Origin: Cucumis sativus
Taxonomy: Eukaryota; Streptophyta; Magnoliopsida; Cucurbitales; Cucurbitaceae
Assembly: GCF_000004075.3 (NCBI RefSeq)
Contig: NC_026660.2
Span: 5,146,001 to 5,210,000 of the forward strand
DNA: 64,000 bases
Direction: 5' to 3'
A program made the translations under genes and the position numbers. Positions 37,611-49,388 of the stretch are shown here, piece by piece. The notes below the pieces were generated by a model that did no database searches, was not told where the DNA came from, and saw nothing but the letters and a program-made list of their open reading frames with translations. Position 1 is the stretch's first letter. Every line of letters starts with the position of its first letter.

Positions 37611-40089
37611 CCCTTCCTCTCTTTTCTTTTCATTTTCCTTACGTCCTCCCCTTCCTCTCTTTCATTCCTAATGCAAATATTAATTATAATCACTTACCTA
37701 ACTATTCATTTCTTTTATTTCAACGCAAATATTTTACATCTATTAACATACTAATTCCTCAAACTAAATAGATGTAAATAAATTATAATTTACTTTTATT
37801 TCACTTACGTAAGAACACATGATAAGGAAGAGTTGGTGAAAGAAATTGCACATGCATCAATACTTATTTAAATATTGGAGCTTTTCAAACAAATTTCTAA
37901 CTATAACAAGTTCGTGAAATATATGTATAATGAAAACGTGAAGTTGGATAGAACTTTAAATTTATGTAACGGTTGTTAATAAAGTTAACTTTCTTTTCTT
38001 GCATGGAGAGATTCCATTGAAACTAAAACGTTTGGTAGTTCCACCCAATTCATTGTTTTTCTTTTTGAGAAACTTATGGTAGAAGTGTTGCATATATCTA
38101 ACAGTTATGAGCATATCAATTTAATGCCAATATCAATTCTCAAACAACTTGCTATTATTAAAAGTAGCCTAATTTAAAAGTTATTTTACGTGATAATATT
38201 TTTTTTAAAACTCGAGTTAATAATTTAACGCTCCAAGTTTTCATTTACCTCTATAGTCTAAGTACAAAACTTAATTTACATATCAAAATATGGATTCCAT
38301 GGGCTTTTTTTACCTATTTATAAGAAAAAAAAAAGTCGATGGACTAACCAAATTTTATAATTAAAATCGTGTTTATTTTTTCAATTCGACATGAGGTTGG
38401 AAGGATCAACCCATTCATAGCTTGCATATACTTATTAAATTATGCTTAAATTGACTAAACCCGTTAATTTTTCCCAAACCACATGCCCCACTTTCAACAT
38501 TTTAATGGATCTAAAGGAAATATTGTCACACGTTTGTATCAAAAAGCTAGCTAAGATTACAAGAAAAGAGATTCAAAAAGCTATAACCCTAGCTAAGCCT
38601 TTTCTCTTCTAATTTCATTTTTTTTTCTCATGGATTCTACTGTTTTTTTTTCTTCTTCCATTCTAACTTGGATTCAAACTCCTGCTTTTAAGCCTTTCTT
38701 GATACAATTAGTGAGATAATGTCGTGGAATGAATTTGAAAATTGAAGATAAAAGAAAAGCTCGTGACCCTTTCTATATAAAATCATATTAGTTTGTAACC
38801 ATTCAATCACTGTACATTATAATTAAATTATAATAATTTTGAAATATAGTAACTAAATCTTTGTGTATCAAAATTTAGAGACTAACTCATTCGTTTGACC
38901 ATTTTTTTTTGTTAACAAGAACTTTGAATGATCATAGACTAAATTAAAAAACAATTAAATTAACAAACATTAATCAAGGAGCAACTTATATACATACATA
39001 TATATATATATATATAATTGAGATATATAATAAATAAAGATTGTCCCACGAGTTCACAAAACGTGTAACCAAAACCTAGAATTCATAAAGTTTGGTCCCT
39101 AAAATGCATGTAAAAATAAAATATAAATAAGGTATGATTGCTTTCCCAAATTTAAGGGTTTAAGAAATATATATTTAATTACAGTATGTCACCTGAGCAA
39201 ACGGCAAATGCAGCTTCCAATAGACTAACAAAGTCAATTTATAAACGTCGAAAAGGAACAATAACTTTTTCTAAAAAAAGATTAATTATTTGGGTTTAAT
39301 TAGAGACATTAATAATGATTAATTGTTTTTTTCTTTTGTTTTATTTATTATGATTATGAAAACTCTTGGGGTCAATCAGAAAGATTTAGACCCTAAACAA
39401 TAATTAATTAAATGTAACCCCTACTTTCTGTTTCATATACTTTACAATAGTCGTTTTGGTCAAAAGATTTTTGAAAATGCATTATGATATTGTGCATGGA
39501 CAAAGACCCTTTTCCTTTAATTTTCTTTTGCTTATTAGTCAATGTAAGTCGATGCATTAAAATGTGTGTTTTTTATTTTCTTTCTCTTTTAAAAAAAATA
39601 CTTCAATAAAATTAATCTTGAAAAGAAATAGTTGTAGTTTTGAATTAGGATAAAAATGTTTTATTTGAAAGAGGGTTTAGTTTTGAGTTGTTTAATTAAT
39701 GAAGGGTAAACAAGATTAAATTATTGATATAAGGAGTGACATTTGTGTAACATTCAGCACTAGAATTTATTTAGTAACAACCAGTTGACAAAATGTAGCC
39801 GTTAGCATGTAATTATTTTGAAAATTGGAAGATGACGTGATCTAGCAACCAACTTCAACAGCTTTTGGCAGATTTATAATTTGACTGTGCATGAGAAATT
39901 CGTGAATTCAAAACGTAATTTTGTCTTAAACACAAGTTACCAATTTTAGCTCAATCAATTATCAATTGCCTCTCGGCTATCAATCACTAAATTAACCAAA
40001 TGACTCCATCTCAATATTACTTAAGTTAAATGATATATTTGAAAATTGAGAACATTTAATCAAAGAAGTAAAAATGAAAAATTAGTAAA

Positions 40090-40262
40090 AGAGAAGGGAA
40101 GTGAGGTGGCATCAACGTTGTAGGATGGGAAATAGAAGGAGTCCCAGATCGGGTGCCACGTTTAAAGAAGTGACGTTTGAAGATAGAGGCGTGGATTTTG
40201 GTGCACAGCTGATTTGCGTCCCCAATCACTCCCCATTTTCTCCTTCTCCCTAATCTATTCAT
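40090..40262. other. GC-rich island 3 between the LBD genes
   Basis: About 170 bp with higher GC content, including GGGTGCCACGTTTAAAG and GAGGCGTGGATTTTGGTGC. It shares the 10-mers TGCCACGTTT (40154) and, inverted, TGTGCACCAA (40198) with island 1. A minus-strand open frame of 68 codons starts at 40262 but shows no family. Confidence 0.33.
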
Positions 40263-43200
40263 TTCTCTTTCTCCTCTATATCTTAATTTTAATTTTTAAC
40301 TTTTTTACTTCAACCATATTTTAATTTAACTGAATTAGCTTTTTTCAATATTGAATTTTCCTCTTTTGTTCTCAAATAAAATAATTTATTTGAAAATTTT
40401 CAGTCAATCAAATAAACTTATTTAATATTTGCGATCTGATGGATATAAAATTACGGATGGTGCAACATTTATCATTACAAATGGCAATGCAAACTCAATA
40501 TGTATATATAATTTTGTTGGATAATAAAGTGAATTACAATATTTTATGAAACTCCAGTATAAAAAAATTGACAACAAAAAAGTAAAACAATAACTTAATG
40601 CAACAATGCAATAGACAACGAATGCATACATTTACATAATTTACAAACAACGTGCTATAGCTATGTCACTCCATGGAAGAATAGTTTACATTAGAGGAAA
40701 TAATTTAGATTAAAGATTAGAAACACCTTTAGAGATAGAGTTTATATATATAACACACTTTTTCAAACTTTAGGTCAAAATTATACCCAACACAAATATG
40801 CTAGATATGAATAGGGTTTGAAAGGTGTTGCTCCTTTAACCTCTACTAGATTGTATAATCTCTCGGATATTGACTTGCTAAGTGGTTTGTGAGGCTCCCA
40901 CACTTGATCGTTCAAGACATTGCATATATGAAGATATTAGAAGCAAATAAAAGTTTTTAACACCTTCAACACTAATTATCTAAGCTGAGGTAGGATATTT
41001 TATTTTCTATTCACTTGGAAGATTTAAGAAGTATTTAATTAATAGGGTGGTATTTTTATTATTGTGTCATTCACTCATTTCATCTACACATACCCCTATT
41101 ATATGTATTGAAAATCTTTTCACTTCTCAACCACTATGAAGAAATTCAATGATGAAAAGCAATAGATTTATTAAAAGAGACATCAATGGTGAGAATAAAT
41201 AGTTTATTTGATTTTAATGATGAATGAGATATAATTTATGAGAAGTTTTCTGATCTTTTCAATTATTTTTGCCCCCACACGTGTGAGCTAAAATAGGCAA
41301 ACTATTTGTCCACAGAACTCTTGATTGATTAAAAGAGAAAAATTAGAGGATATCATATAGCCTATCTGTTTGTGATCCCATCAATAGCAACCAAACTTTG
41401 CTTTATTATTGTCAGATGTGAGAGGCCACTGTTACCAACATTAATATGTTCTTGGACCTACATGTACCCTAAAAACACATTACTAACCTTTTTTTCCTTC
41501 TCTTTTTTATACATTTTTGTGGGATTCTATTATAGTTATTGTTGGAATTGAAATTTTTAAAAATTAGTGCAGCTCTAGCATCATTCAACCCTAAATCCTA
41601 ACATAATTCAACTAACCATTCAAAAGCTTGATAATTTTATTATGTATGTGAGCAACAATATATTCCAAAAACAATAACCGAACAAAGGCATGTCAATTCA
41701 GGATGAGGTAAATATATGATTCTTACCTTTATAATTGATCATTTATATTTAGTCAATATTTTAAAGGTAACATTTATTAAAGTTGTGGAGATGTGTGTTT
41801 TGATAAAATGTAAATTATTGAGGCCTAAAACTATTGTGTATTGGCATAGCTTTGAATGATGCAATGTTCATTTAATAGCAACATTGTATAATTATATGCA
41901 GTTAAGATTTTCTTTTACACTATAGCTTTATTTATTAATGGGTTATATGCATGACTTTTGGGGTTTGCCTTCCATTTGACTCCAAATCAAAATAAAATCT
42001 CTTTTATGACATTCATATCATGAATCCCTTCAATATTTCAATGAATCATAAATATTTTAATCAATTGAATATTTATTCTTCTAATGATTTTTTGTTAGTC
42101 TTAAAGGAACTATACAATAAGAAATGAACAATAATGTCGGTGTAAGAGCTAGGGAGGTTCCATTTTCAACGTCACATTTGTTAAACTAAAATAATAACAA
42201 TAATACTAAAAGAGAAATACATCTTCATCAACCTTAGCATTTTAGTATTTATTTTGATGGACCAAAATTGTAACCTCCAAACTGGTGAAATTAGATGTCA
42301 TCAACCTATGTTGTCTTCTTTGGCCATTAATGACATTTCTTTTCCCTTTTAAGTCAAATATTTTAGTCCACAAATCCATTTCTTGGAATATAAAAAAAGC
42401 ACTTCAGCCTTTTCTTCTATTCTTCTTCTTCTTCTTTTATCAGTACAACCTCTAGTAGGTAGCCCCAATTAATTAATAAGAAAACACAACAAAGACAATA
42501 TGATAATAATGGGTGGAAGCTAGCTAGCTCATGTCCATTTTATTTATTAAAATGTATATAAGCCCTAAATGTTCATTTCAAATTTGATTGAGTTTGATGA
42601 AACTTATCAATCAACTAAAAATATATATGTCTTAGACATATTCAAATTGGTTAAAGACATTTTTGATTAAATTTTCATTCTTATGCAGTATTCTCACCTC
42701 TTAAAAAACAACATTTTCTTCTTATCATATTTATCATAGGCATGAATAAGTAACCATTATTGTTGCCAAACACAATAATATTGCATCTGTGTAAGTAAAG
42801 TAGGTTAAATATTACTAATTCTCAACTAAAAAATGTGCAGTGAAGAAGAAAATGAAAGTAAGTAAAAAAGGACAAAGTACAACAACTATGATTAAACTGT
42901 GGTAGTAGTTGCAATGACACCCTCAAACTTTTAGTTGTAAGAACGAGACTCTTAAAATTTTTCTAATATTGAGTTTAAATAACCCTTCGTAGAAATACAA
43001 TCTTAAACAATAAAAATTGAACCGTTTAATGTATACTTTTTGTATCCAATTTCAACACTCAATTCTTTTATTTCCAAAGTTTGACGATATAATTTTAACT
43101 ATTTGTACTTTAGGGAAGATTTCTACGTTTTAGGTTAACATACAAATTAAAAATGAAACCTACAAGGACTTGATCATCAAACCTACCAATGACCTCAAAG

Positions 43201-43703
43201 CTGAAACTAATATACTTCAACACGACTTCCCTTTCATCATGTGTTTAGAAATTAAATTAGCTAGTACACAAAATGGAACAAAATGACTATAATCAAATAT
43301 AAATGGAAGAGAAAATAACATAACATTTGGTATAAACTTGTTGGGTATATGATACTGACTTTGTTAGGGATGTAAGTAACTAGGTAAGTATGAATGTGAA
43401 GGAAGTGTATAAAGAGTTAAGATATATTAAGATGAATCATCGTTTTAAGAGACAGAAAGGGATAGATAATTGAATGATTTTGAGAGTAGATCAGCAGATA
43501 CTATGATGAAGGCTAGGTTTAAAATTTCTGTGTTGCAATGGAACATAAAAAATGGAAAAGACAAGAGGAGAGGAGGAAAAGGGAAAAGAGAGAAGAGATG
43601 TGATGGGATATATCTAAAAAAAAAAAAGAGTAGATGTGAATGTAGACGTGGCAGTCATTGAAAGGGGTTAAGAAGTTTGCTTGTGTCACCACTCGGTGTT
43701 TAT

Positions 43704-43726
43704 ATGTTTGCTTCACGCAAGCAGCT
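43704..43726 (+). promoter_or_regulatory. Conserved 23-bp element, LBD19 copy
   Basis: This copy is identical to the minus-strand reading of 34826-34848 and lies 179 bp upstream of the LBD19-like start codon, in the same orientation relative to the gene. The surrounding sequence is not otherwise alignable except for a CTTTAAGACT stretch about 25 bp further on. Given the match length and the matching orientation and position, chance identity is unlikely. Confidence 0.7.
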
Positions 43727-43905
43727 GCCCCTCAACTTCCCCTCCTCTTTAAGACTCAAACCAAAATCACACACTAAAACACACAAAACTTTCACACAAT
43801 TCATCCAAATTTTCATCAAACTTTCAAATGTAAAGGGAAAAACCCCATTTGCCCTTTCATATGACCCACACCCAAACATCAATTGCCCTCCATCAACATA
43901 CCCTC

Positions 43906-46702
43906 ATGAGTACCGGCGAAGGCGGCGTCGCTCACGGCGGAGGGCCATGCGGCGCCTGCAAGTTTTTGAGGAGAAAGTGTGTGAAAGGCTGCATTTTCGC
44001 ACCCTATTTCGACTCTGATCAAGGCGCCGCCCACTTCGCCGCTGTTCATAAGGTGTTTGGAGCTAGCAATGCCTCTAAGCTCCTCCACCGCATCCCACCT
44101 CCCAAACGTCTCGACGCTTGCGTTACGCTTTGTTATGAAGCTCTCGCTAGGGTTCGAGACCCTGTCTATGGTTGCGTTTCTCAAATTTTCTCCCTCCAAC
44201 AACAGGTTAGTTCGCTAATTATAGTTGATACCTAAGTTTTTTAATTATCAATCAAGTAGTTAAACTCATGGTAGCTAATTATGAATTTAAGCTCTTGAAT
44301 TCGAAAAACATTTAACTTAACATATCGAAACAAGAAGTGCAAGCTAAAATAACAGAGACGAAAAACATGGAAAAAGATCAAACCAAAGCTAAAGTACTAA
44401 TTACTGATTTTGAAGCTTTGATTTAAAGGTGAGTTTGTTTTAACATCCATTTTTAGGGTTTTGAGTGTTTGAATGCGAAAAGAGGAAAGTAAACAATTTG
44501 TAAAGAGATTTTATGATTGTGGGTTGCAGTTGTAATTATTATAATTAATCAAATGGGATTTTGCTTGAAAACCATGGCGACTTGCATTTCTAGGAAACAA
44601 ATTATTAGGGTTTTCTTTTTGGAAGGAATTAATTAATGAAAGAGCTTCCCATTTTCCAATGAATTATTTGTCAAACTATTTGAAATAGTTGTTTTGAAAG
44701 AGAGAGAGATAGAGAGCGGTGGCGGCTGCCTAATACTTGGTGTGTTGCTTCACAAACTAGCCAAACAATTTTAGCTGCTCCATAAATTTTTATATATAAT
44801 ATATATCTAAGTTTCTACATTTGACTTTCTCTTATTTATTCTTTTCATTATAATCATTTTATCTTAAATAAAAAATAAACCAACCTTAATTATGTTTGTA
44901 TATTTCCAAGAAACAAAAAGAAGGATAAGGTTTAAGTTGAATTTGTATTCATCTTTAAAAGACAGAGAGAGAGAGAAAGAAAGTGAGCTTTAAGTTGAAT
45001 TAGATATAAAATTAAGTTTTAAACCTATTAACATTTGTTTAACTTCTAAAGTTTTTCGAATTTGTTCTTTACTTCTTAGGTGTAAAATTGAAAGTGTAAG
45101 ATTTTGTCAAACATATCTATTTTTCTTTTTCTTTTTGTAGTTTAAGAAACAATTAGAATCAAATCTCAAAGTTAAGAAATTTGTAGAACAGTTTTTTTTA
45201 AAGCTTGGAAACCCAGATGGACTTAATTATCAAAGTTTAAGAGCTAGATATATATATATTTTTTAAATTTAGATTTTAGACTTTTGTTGGATATTTGTAT
45301 AAATAAATTGAAAAAGGTGTCTAAGCAAAGGCAATTTTACGTAATTATTATTATTGTAATAGTCTATAGATTGATCTTTTTTCTCTCTTTCTTTTCTATG
45401 GATTGAACTTGAAGTTTTCATTTCACATGGTCTTATTTTATTGTTGCAAATGGAATAGTTAATGCATTGAATTACTTCCTTTAATAAAATTCATATGAGT
45501 TTCATTTTAATCTTTTGCTTGCTTGTTTTGCTTTATGTTTTCCAAGAATATCAAATTTTCTTGTCGTTTTATGGCTTCTTATTTTCTAGTTTTGTCCACG
45601 AAGCAATCTCCCTTACATAGTACAATTTCACAATTTTGATATATATTATTGGCTATCTTGGATAACAAATACATACATTTTGTATATATCTACATGCAAA
45701 TACGACACATACTTATATCTTAAATACGATGCGTGTTAGTTTGCATTTTAAGATAAGTTAAAAAAGAATCTTCCGTTAAAGTTTCAAATTCATAAGACTT
45801 TTTCGTTTCGTTCTTATCCGTTTCATTTTTCATGGAACTTTATTTATTAGTTATTAATGTTATATTTGGATTACAACATTTTATTAATATCATGACTTGG
45901 AGGGTATTTCTATATTTGATCATAGTCTAGTCCAATATACATTTATGATGTCCATAGAATTTTATTCAACTTAGAGTTTTATAAAAAATAAGAACAAGGT
46001 TTATCAAGATGTTTTTCCCTTGGTACTCATAATATATAACTTTTTTATATAAAAAATTGTCAAAATTTTACACCTCATAGTGTTATAGATATTTGCAAAA
46101 AAAGTGAAGTGTAAATAGTTTAAACCCATAAATCTATATAGAAAATCATTACTCAATCTAAAGCAGTTTTAAGTTCCTTATCAAAGAAGAAAATAAGAGA
46201 AAAAAGAGAAACTTTTTCACTCTTTGATTCAAACAGATTCTCACTATATCATTGATTTGTGAGTTAATAGATACTAATTAGCCAAAAATACAATAATTTA
46301 TAACGACTACACTATGCATGATGATGACCTAACCCTAATTCAAATAAATGTTTATTACAGGTAGTGAATTTGCAGGCAGAGCTAGCATACATTCAGGCTA
46401 AACTTTCCACCTTGCAGCGGTTATTTCCACCGCCACTACACACCCCGTCACCCACCACTTGCAACACTCCGCTACCAGAAGCGATCCCGGACTCGGACAT
46501 GGGTTTGTTTCCCAATGTTCCAATGCTGCTTGACCCCTTACAAACCCAGCTAGGTTGTAATGAAATGACAAATAGCTTTCTGAACCCAGTTGATTATCAA
46601 GATCAGATGGATGAAGATGGTGGTCTTCAATCTTTGGCTCGAGAATTCGTCTCGAGGTGCTTGCCTGGAGTACGAATCCGGCCCCCATGCTCACAGATTT
46701 AA
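43906..46702 (+). CDS. LBD19: LOB-domain transcription factor, LBD19-like
   Basis: Exons 43906-44205 and 46361-46702 join in phase 0 (CAACAG|GTTAGT ... TTACAG|GTAGTG) to give 213 residues, with the intron at exactly the same LOB-domain position as in LBD18. Cysteines 15, 18, 25 and 29 form the CX2CX6CX3C block ([15 protein letters not shown]). The GAS block is [20 protein letters not shown] and the coiled coil [18 protein letters not shown]. The C terminus differs from LBD18: it lacks the long Pro/Gln stretch, keeps a [14 protein letters not shown] segment and ends PPCSQI. The family match is class-I LBD near LBD19/LBD20; the LBD19 name follows from adjacency to LBD18. An in-frame ATG at 43849 would add 19 residues without LBD character, so ATG 43906 is preferred. 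Expected role: nuclear DNA-binding factor in organ formation, probably auxin-responsive. The intron is 2155 bp. Confidence 0.92.
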
Positions 46703-48648
46703 ATCTCTCTAAACTCTTTTGTGACACCGACTTTCATCCAAGGCTCTTAATTTTCTTTCTTTATTTTGGGTTATTAATTAGTCTTTGGAGATAGAACTGT
46801 ATGGTCAATATATATTTGGTTCTGAAATTTTGGTGAAGATTATTACATATATATATATTGATCTTTCTTTTGTTCTTAAACACAAGCTGGGAACTGTTGT
46901 TACTTCTGGAAAAATGTGTGAGACTAATTGCTTACTATTTCTCTTTTTGGTTGTTTGAGATCAAAATTATATCTTTTGAGATGTTGGCTTTCTTGCAATT
47001 TTGGTTGTGGAAGCTTAGGAATTATTCTTTCGTTTAAATAGCTTTTTAGTACAAATTAATCGTCTAGAATTCATGCCTATATATAAGCTACTCTCCCATT
47101 CTAATTCTAATTAGAATCAATTCTATTCAACCTATAATTGAACCAAGAAAATTGACAAATAATAATATAGCGTATTCCAAATTTGTTAAGTACCCAACTC
47201 ACACTAAATGACTAAATCTCAATCTTCAAGGAATAAAATGAAAAATATGAGTATCAACCAAAAGTCAAATGTGAGAGCCATTATATAATCCCTAAACTAA
47301 TCTTTAGCATGGAGGTTTTGATATTATTATATGTTTTTCTAGTTCAAAGAACCCATCGAAATAAATAATTTAAGTCACTAACTACTTTCTAAACAAGAAT
47401 ATAGCATGAGTTATGTTAGAAATTTGTAATTAATTAAAATCAAATGTATATATCGTCACACACATGTAATAATATATTTGTGTGGCCAAAATTTAGAATG
47501 ATAGTTTGAGAGAATTGCTGATAAATTCGAAGAGCTACAATTACCAATGCAAAACCTCTTCAAATTATTATAATAATTTTTCTTCACTCAACGAACAATA
47601 AGATGGCGACTATACCCAATTGTATGCTTAAATGCTTCTATAGTCTATTGTTTCATGTGGAAATCTGAATTTGTACTCTAATATGAATTAGTAATATATT
47701 CCTAAGAGAGTTTTGGTCATTTTTTATATGCAATTCAGAGGAACATACATCGTAATTTACTTTATTGTTGTTTTGAATATTTCTACGCTAAATAGATAAC
47801 TTAGTCTATTATTATTATTTAATTCAATAAAGAAATTTCAACTCTCAAGTAATTAAAGCAATGATTATTTTTTAGTGCAATAAGGTTGGTATATTTGCTT
47901 TCAATTAATCTCAAATAATTCAGTATTTTTTTATATGAAAAAACATGATTGATTTTGTCAAATTAAAGTTGAAGGCATTTTGAATTGAATTTCATAACAA
48001 TCCTATTTTCTTAGGGAAATTGTAATAAAACTACTTACAAAAATATATTAAAATTTTCAAAAGGACTAGAGTTTAATTAATTATGCTAAATAGTTTCAAT
48101 TTTTTTTTTTTTATTGTTGAACATATCAATATTCTTTACGCAATAAATTATACTTTCGTGGAAATTTTAACGATTTTATGACAATAAAAAAATTGATATA
48201 AAAGAAAAGTAATCCATAACAGAAACATCTAAGAAATTAGAAACTAAAATTGGAGTCTTAAATATATATTAGTTAGGCTTGTGGGTTTCTTGTTATGAAG
48301 TATTTATTTTACGCCCACATATGTTTGCATTAATTTGAAATGAAACTATATATCAAAATTGAGAATATGAAATGAAATCAAAATGATTGTGACTGACAAA
48401 AATTCCGCGGCTTTGTTATTTGTTCTTCTTTAATTTGTGTTCATAGACGCGTAACGTTCTTTGCTTGAGGAAATTATATTTATATTTATATTGCTTTTAA
48501 AGTCTTATTTTGATATTGAAACAGATTAAACTATTAATTAAATATGCATATATAAATACAATTGCCTCTACCAACCTTTTTCCTCAAAAAAAAAAGGAGA
48601 ATTAAAGATATAATATAATTTTGGCGTTGTTAAAATTGAAGTGGGGGC
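46703..48648. other. AT-rich spacer between LBD19-like and DUF761-like genes
   Basis: LBD19 3' flank followed by featureless AT-rich DNA; no gene seen. The right end holds the promoter of the gene at 48649, with a TATA-type sequence at 48549. Confidence 0.5.
48549..48558 (+). promoter_or_regulatory. Likely TATA box of the DUF761-like gene
   Basis: TATATAAATA lies 91 bp upstream of the start codon at 48649, consistent with a leader of about 60 bp that includes a short poly-A stretch. Confidence 0.5.
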
Positions 48649-49074
48649 ATGAAGAAACTTCAAGTAATTTTTCTTTGCATCATTATTGTATTGAGCTTTT
48701 TCCTTTTCTTCATGGTGAGTTTCACGCATCGAAACGTTGTCAATCAATCGATGGAAATCGTTTTGGTAGTGAAATCGAGTCGTGCGTCGATATTCCTTGC
48801 ATCTAACACCATCATTTTGATCCTCTTTGGGAAGAAGTTGAAGCAGTTATCGAGCAAAGAAGAAGAAGAAGAAAGGTGTAAAGATTGTTGTAGTGGGTGT
48901 AGTGATGATCATGAGTTGAATAGTTATGAGATGATTTGTGTTGAAGATAGTTGTGATGAAGATTATTGTGAAGAAGGGATGATTCAAGATGATTTAGAGA
49001 AGAAGGCTCAAGAGTTTATTGATATGATGAATGCTTTTTGGAGGGAAGAGTTGATTCATGATAGGTTTCTTTAG
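48649..49074 (+). CDS. Small membrane-anchored DUF761-like (cotton-fibre-expressed type) protein
   Basis: Single-exon gene of 141 residues. Residues 5-25 (VIFLCIIIVLSFFLFFMV) form an N-terminal membrane segment and about 45-62 (ASIFLASNTIILILFGKK) a second. The middle is acidic and Cys-rich (RCKDCCSGC, EDSCDEDYCEEG). The C terminus DDLEKKAQEFIDMMNAFWREEL is like the short DUF761 motif that ends many plant proteins induced in fibres, wounding or elicitation, usually following an N-terminal DUF4408 hydrophobic region. Function is unknown. No intron. Overlapping frame 48621-48806 is a shadow. The family assignment rests on the C-terminal motif and the two-TM layout. Confidence 0.7.
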   Translation: MKKLQVIFLCIIIVLSFFLFFMVSFTHRNVVNQSMEIVLVVKSSRASIFLASNTIILILFGKKLKQLSSKEEEEERCKDCCSGCSDDHELNSYEMICVEDSCDEDYCEEGMIQDDLEKKAQEFIDMMNAFWREELIHDRFL

Positions 49075-49388
49075 TAGTTTAGATTCATTTATTTGTTAAA
49101 AGTTACATTACGTGTAAATTAGCATTTTGTTGTGCATTCCTATTTGTTTGTTTTAGTAACACAAATTGGAATATGTAAATTAGCATTGATATTAATGTTA
49201 GGATTTTCTTAAGCCATTCCTATTTGTTTTGTTACAGAACTAATTAACTTCTTAAGGATTTGCTATGCTAATAAAACCTTTCACCTATCCAAAGTTTTCA
49301 AAAATTCAAACACTACTCAATGCATATTAACTTAAGGAATATAGTTCAAAGTTCAAAGTTCAAAGTTTTATTAATGTTCAAAGTTTTA
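49075..49388. other. Short spacer with GTTCAAA direct repeats
   Basis: 3' flank of the DUF761-like gene. At 49345-49392 GTTCAAA is repeated in tandem and AAAGTTTTATTAATG appears twice, a small tandem duplication that overlaps the proposed last exon of the gene to the right. Confidence 0.5.

Larger units (their letters stand above)
34545..43905. promoter_or_regulatory. 9.4-kb shared upstream interval of the divergent LBD pair
   Basis: Both LBD genes point away from this interval, so all proximal regulation of both must lie here. No gene is supported. It is strongly AT-rich with four visible exceptions: the shared 23-bp element near each gene (34826-34848 and 43704-43726) and three GC-rich islands (about 35930-36065, 37490-37610, 40090-40260). 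A GACGTGGC ABRE/G-box-like core lies near 43646, about 255 bp from the LBD19 start. GAAA and TA microsatellites occur near 34746 and 39000. Confidence 0.5.

Noticed and set aside
43849-43905. Upstream ATG adding 19 residues to the LBD19-like protein
   Set aside because: The extra residues do not resemble LBD N termini, and ATG 43906 places the first cysteine at the usual distance.
43879-44202. Minus-strand open frame over LBD19 exon 1, and plus-strand frame 34203-34556 over LBD18 exon 1
   Set aside because: Both are antisense shadows of the LOB-domain exon; their similarity to each other comes from the paralogous coding strands.
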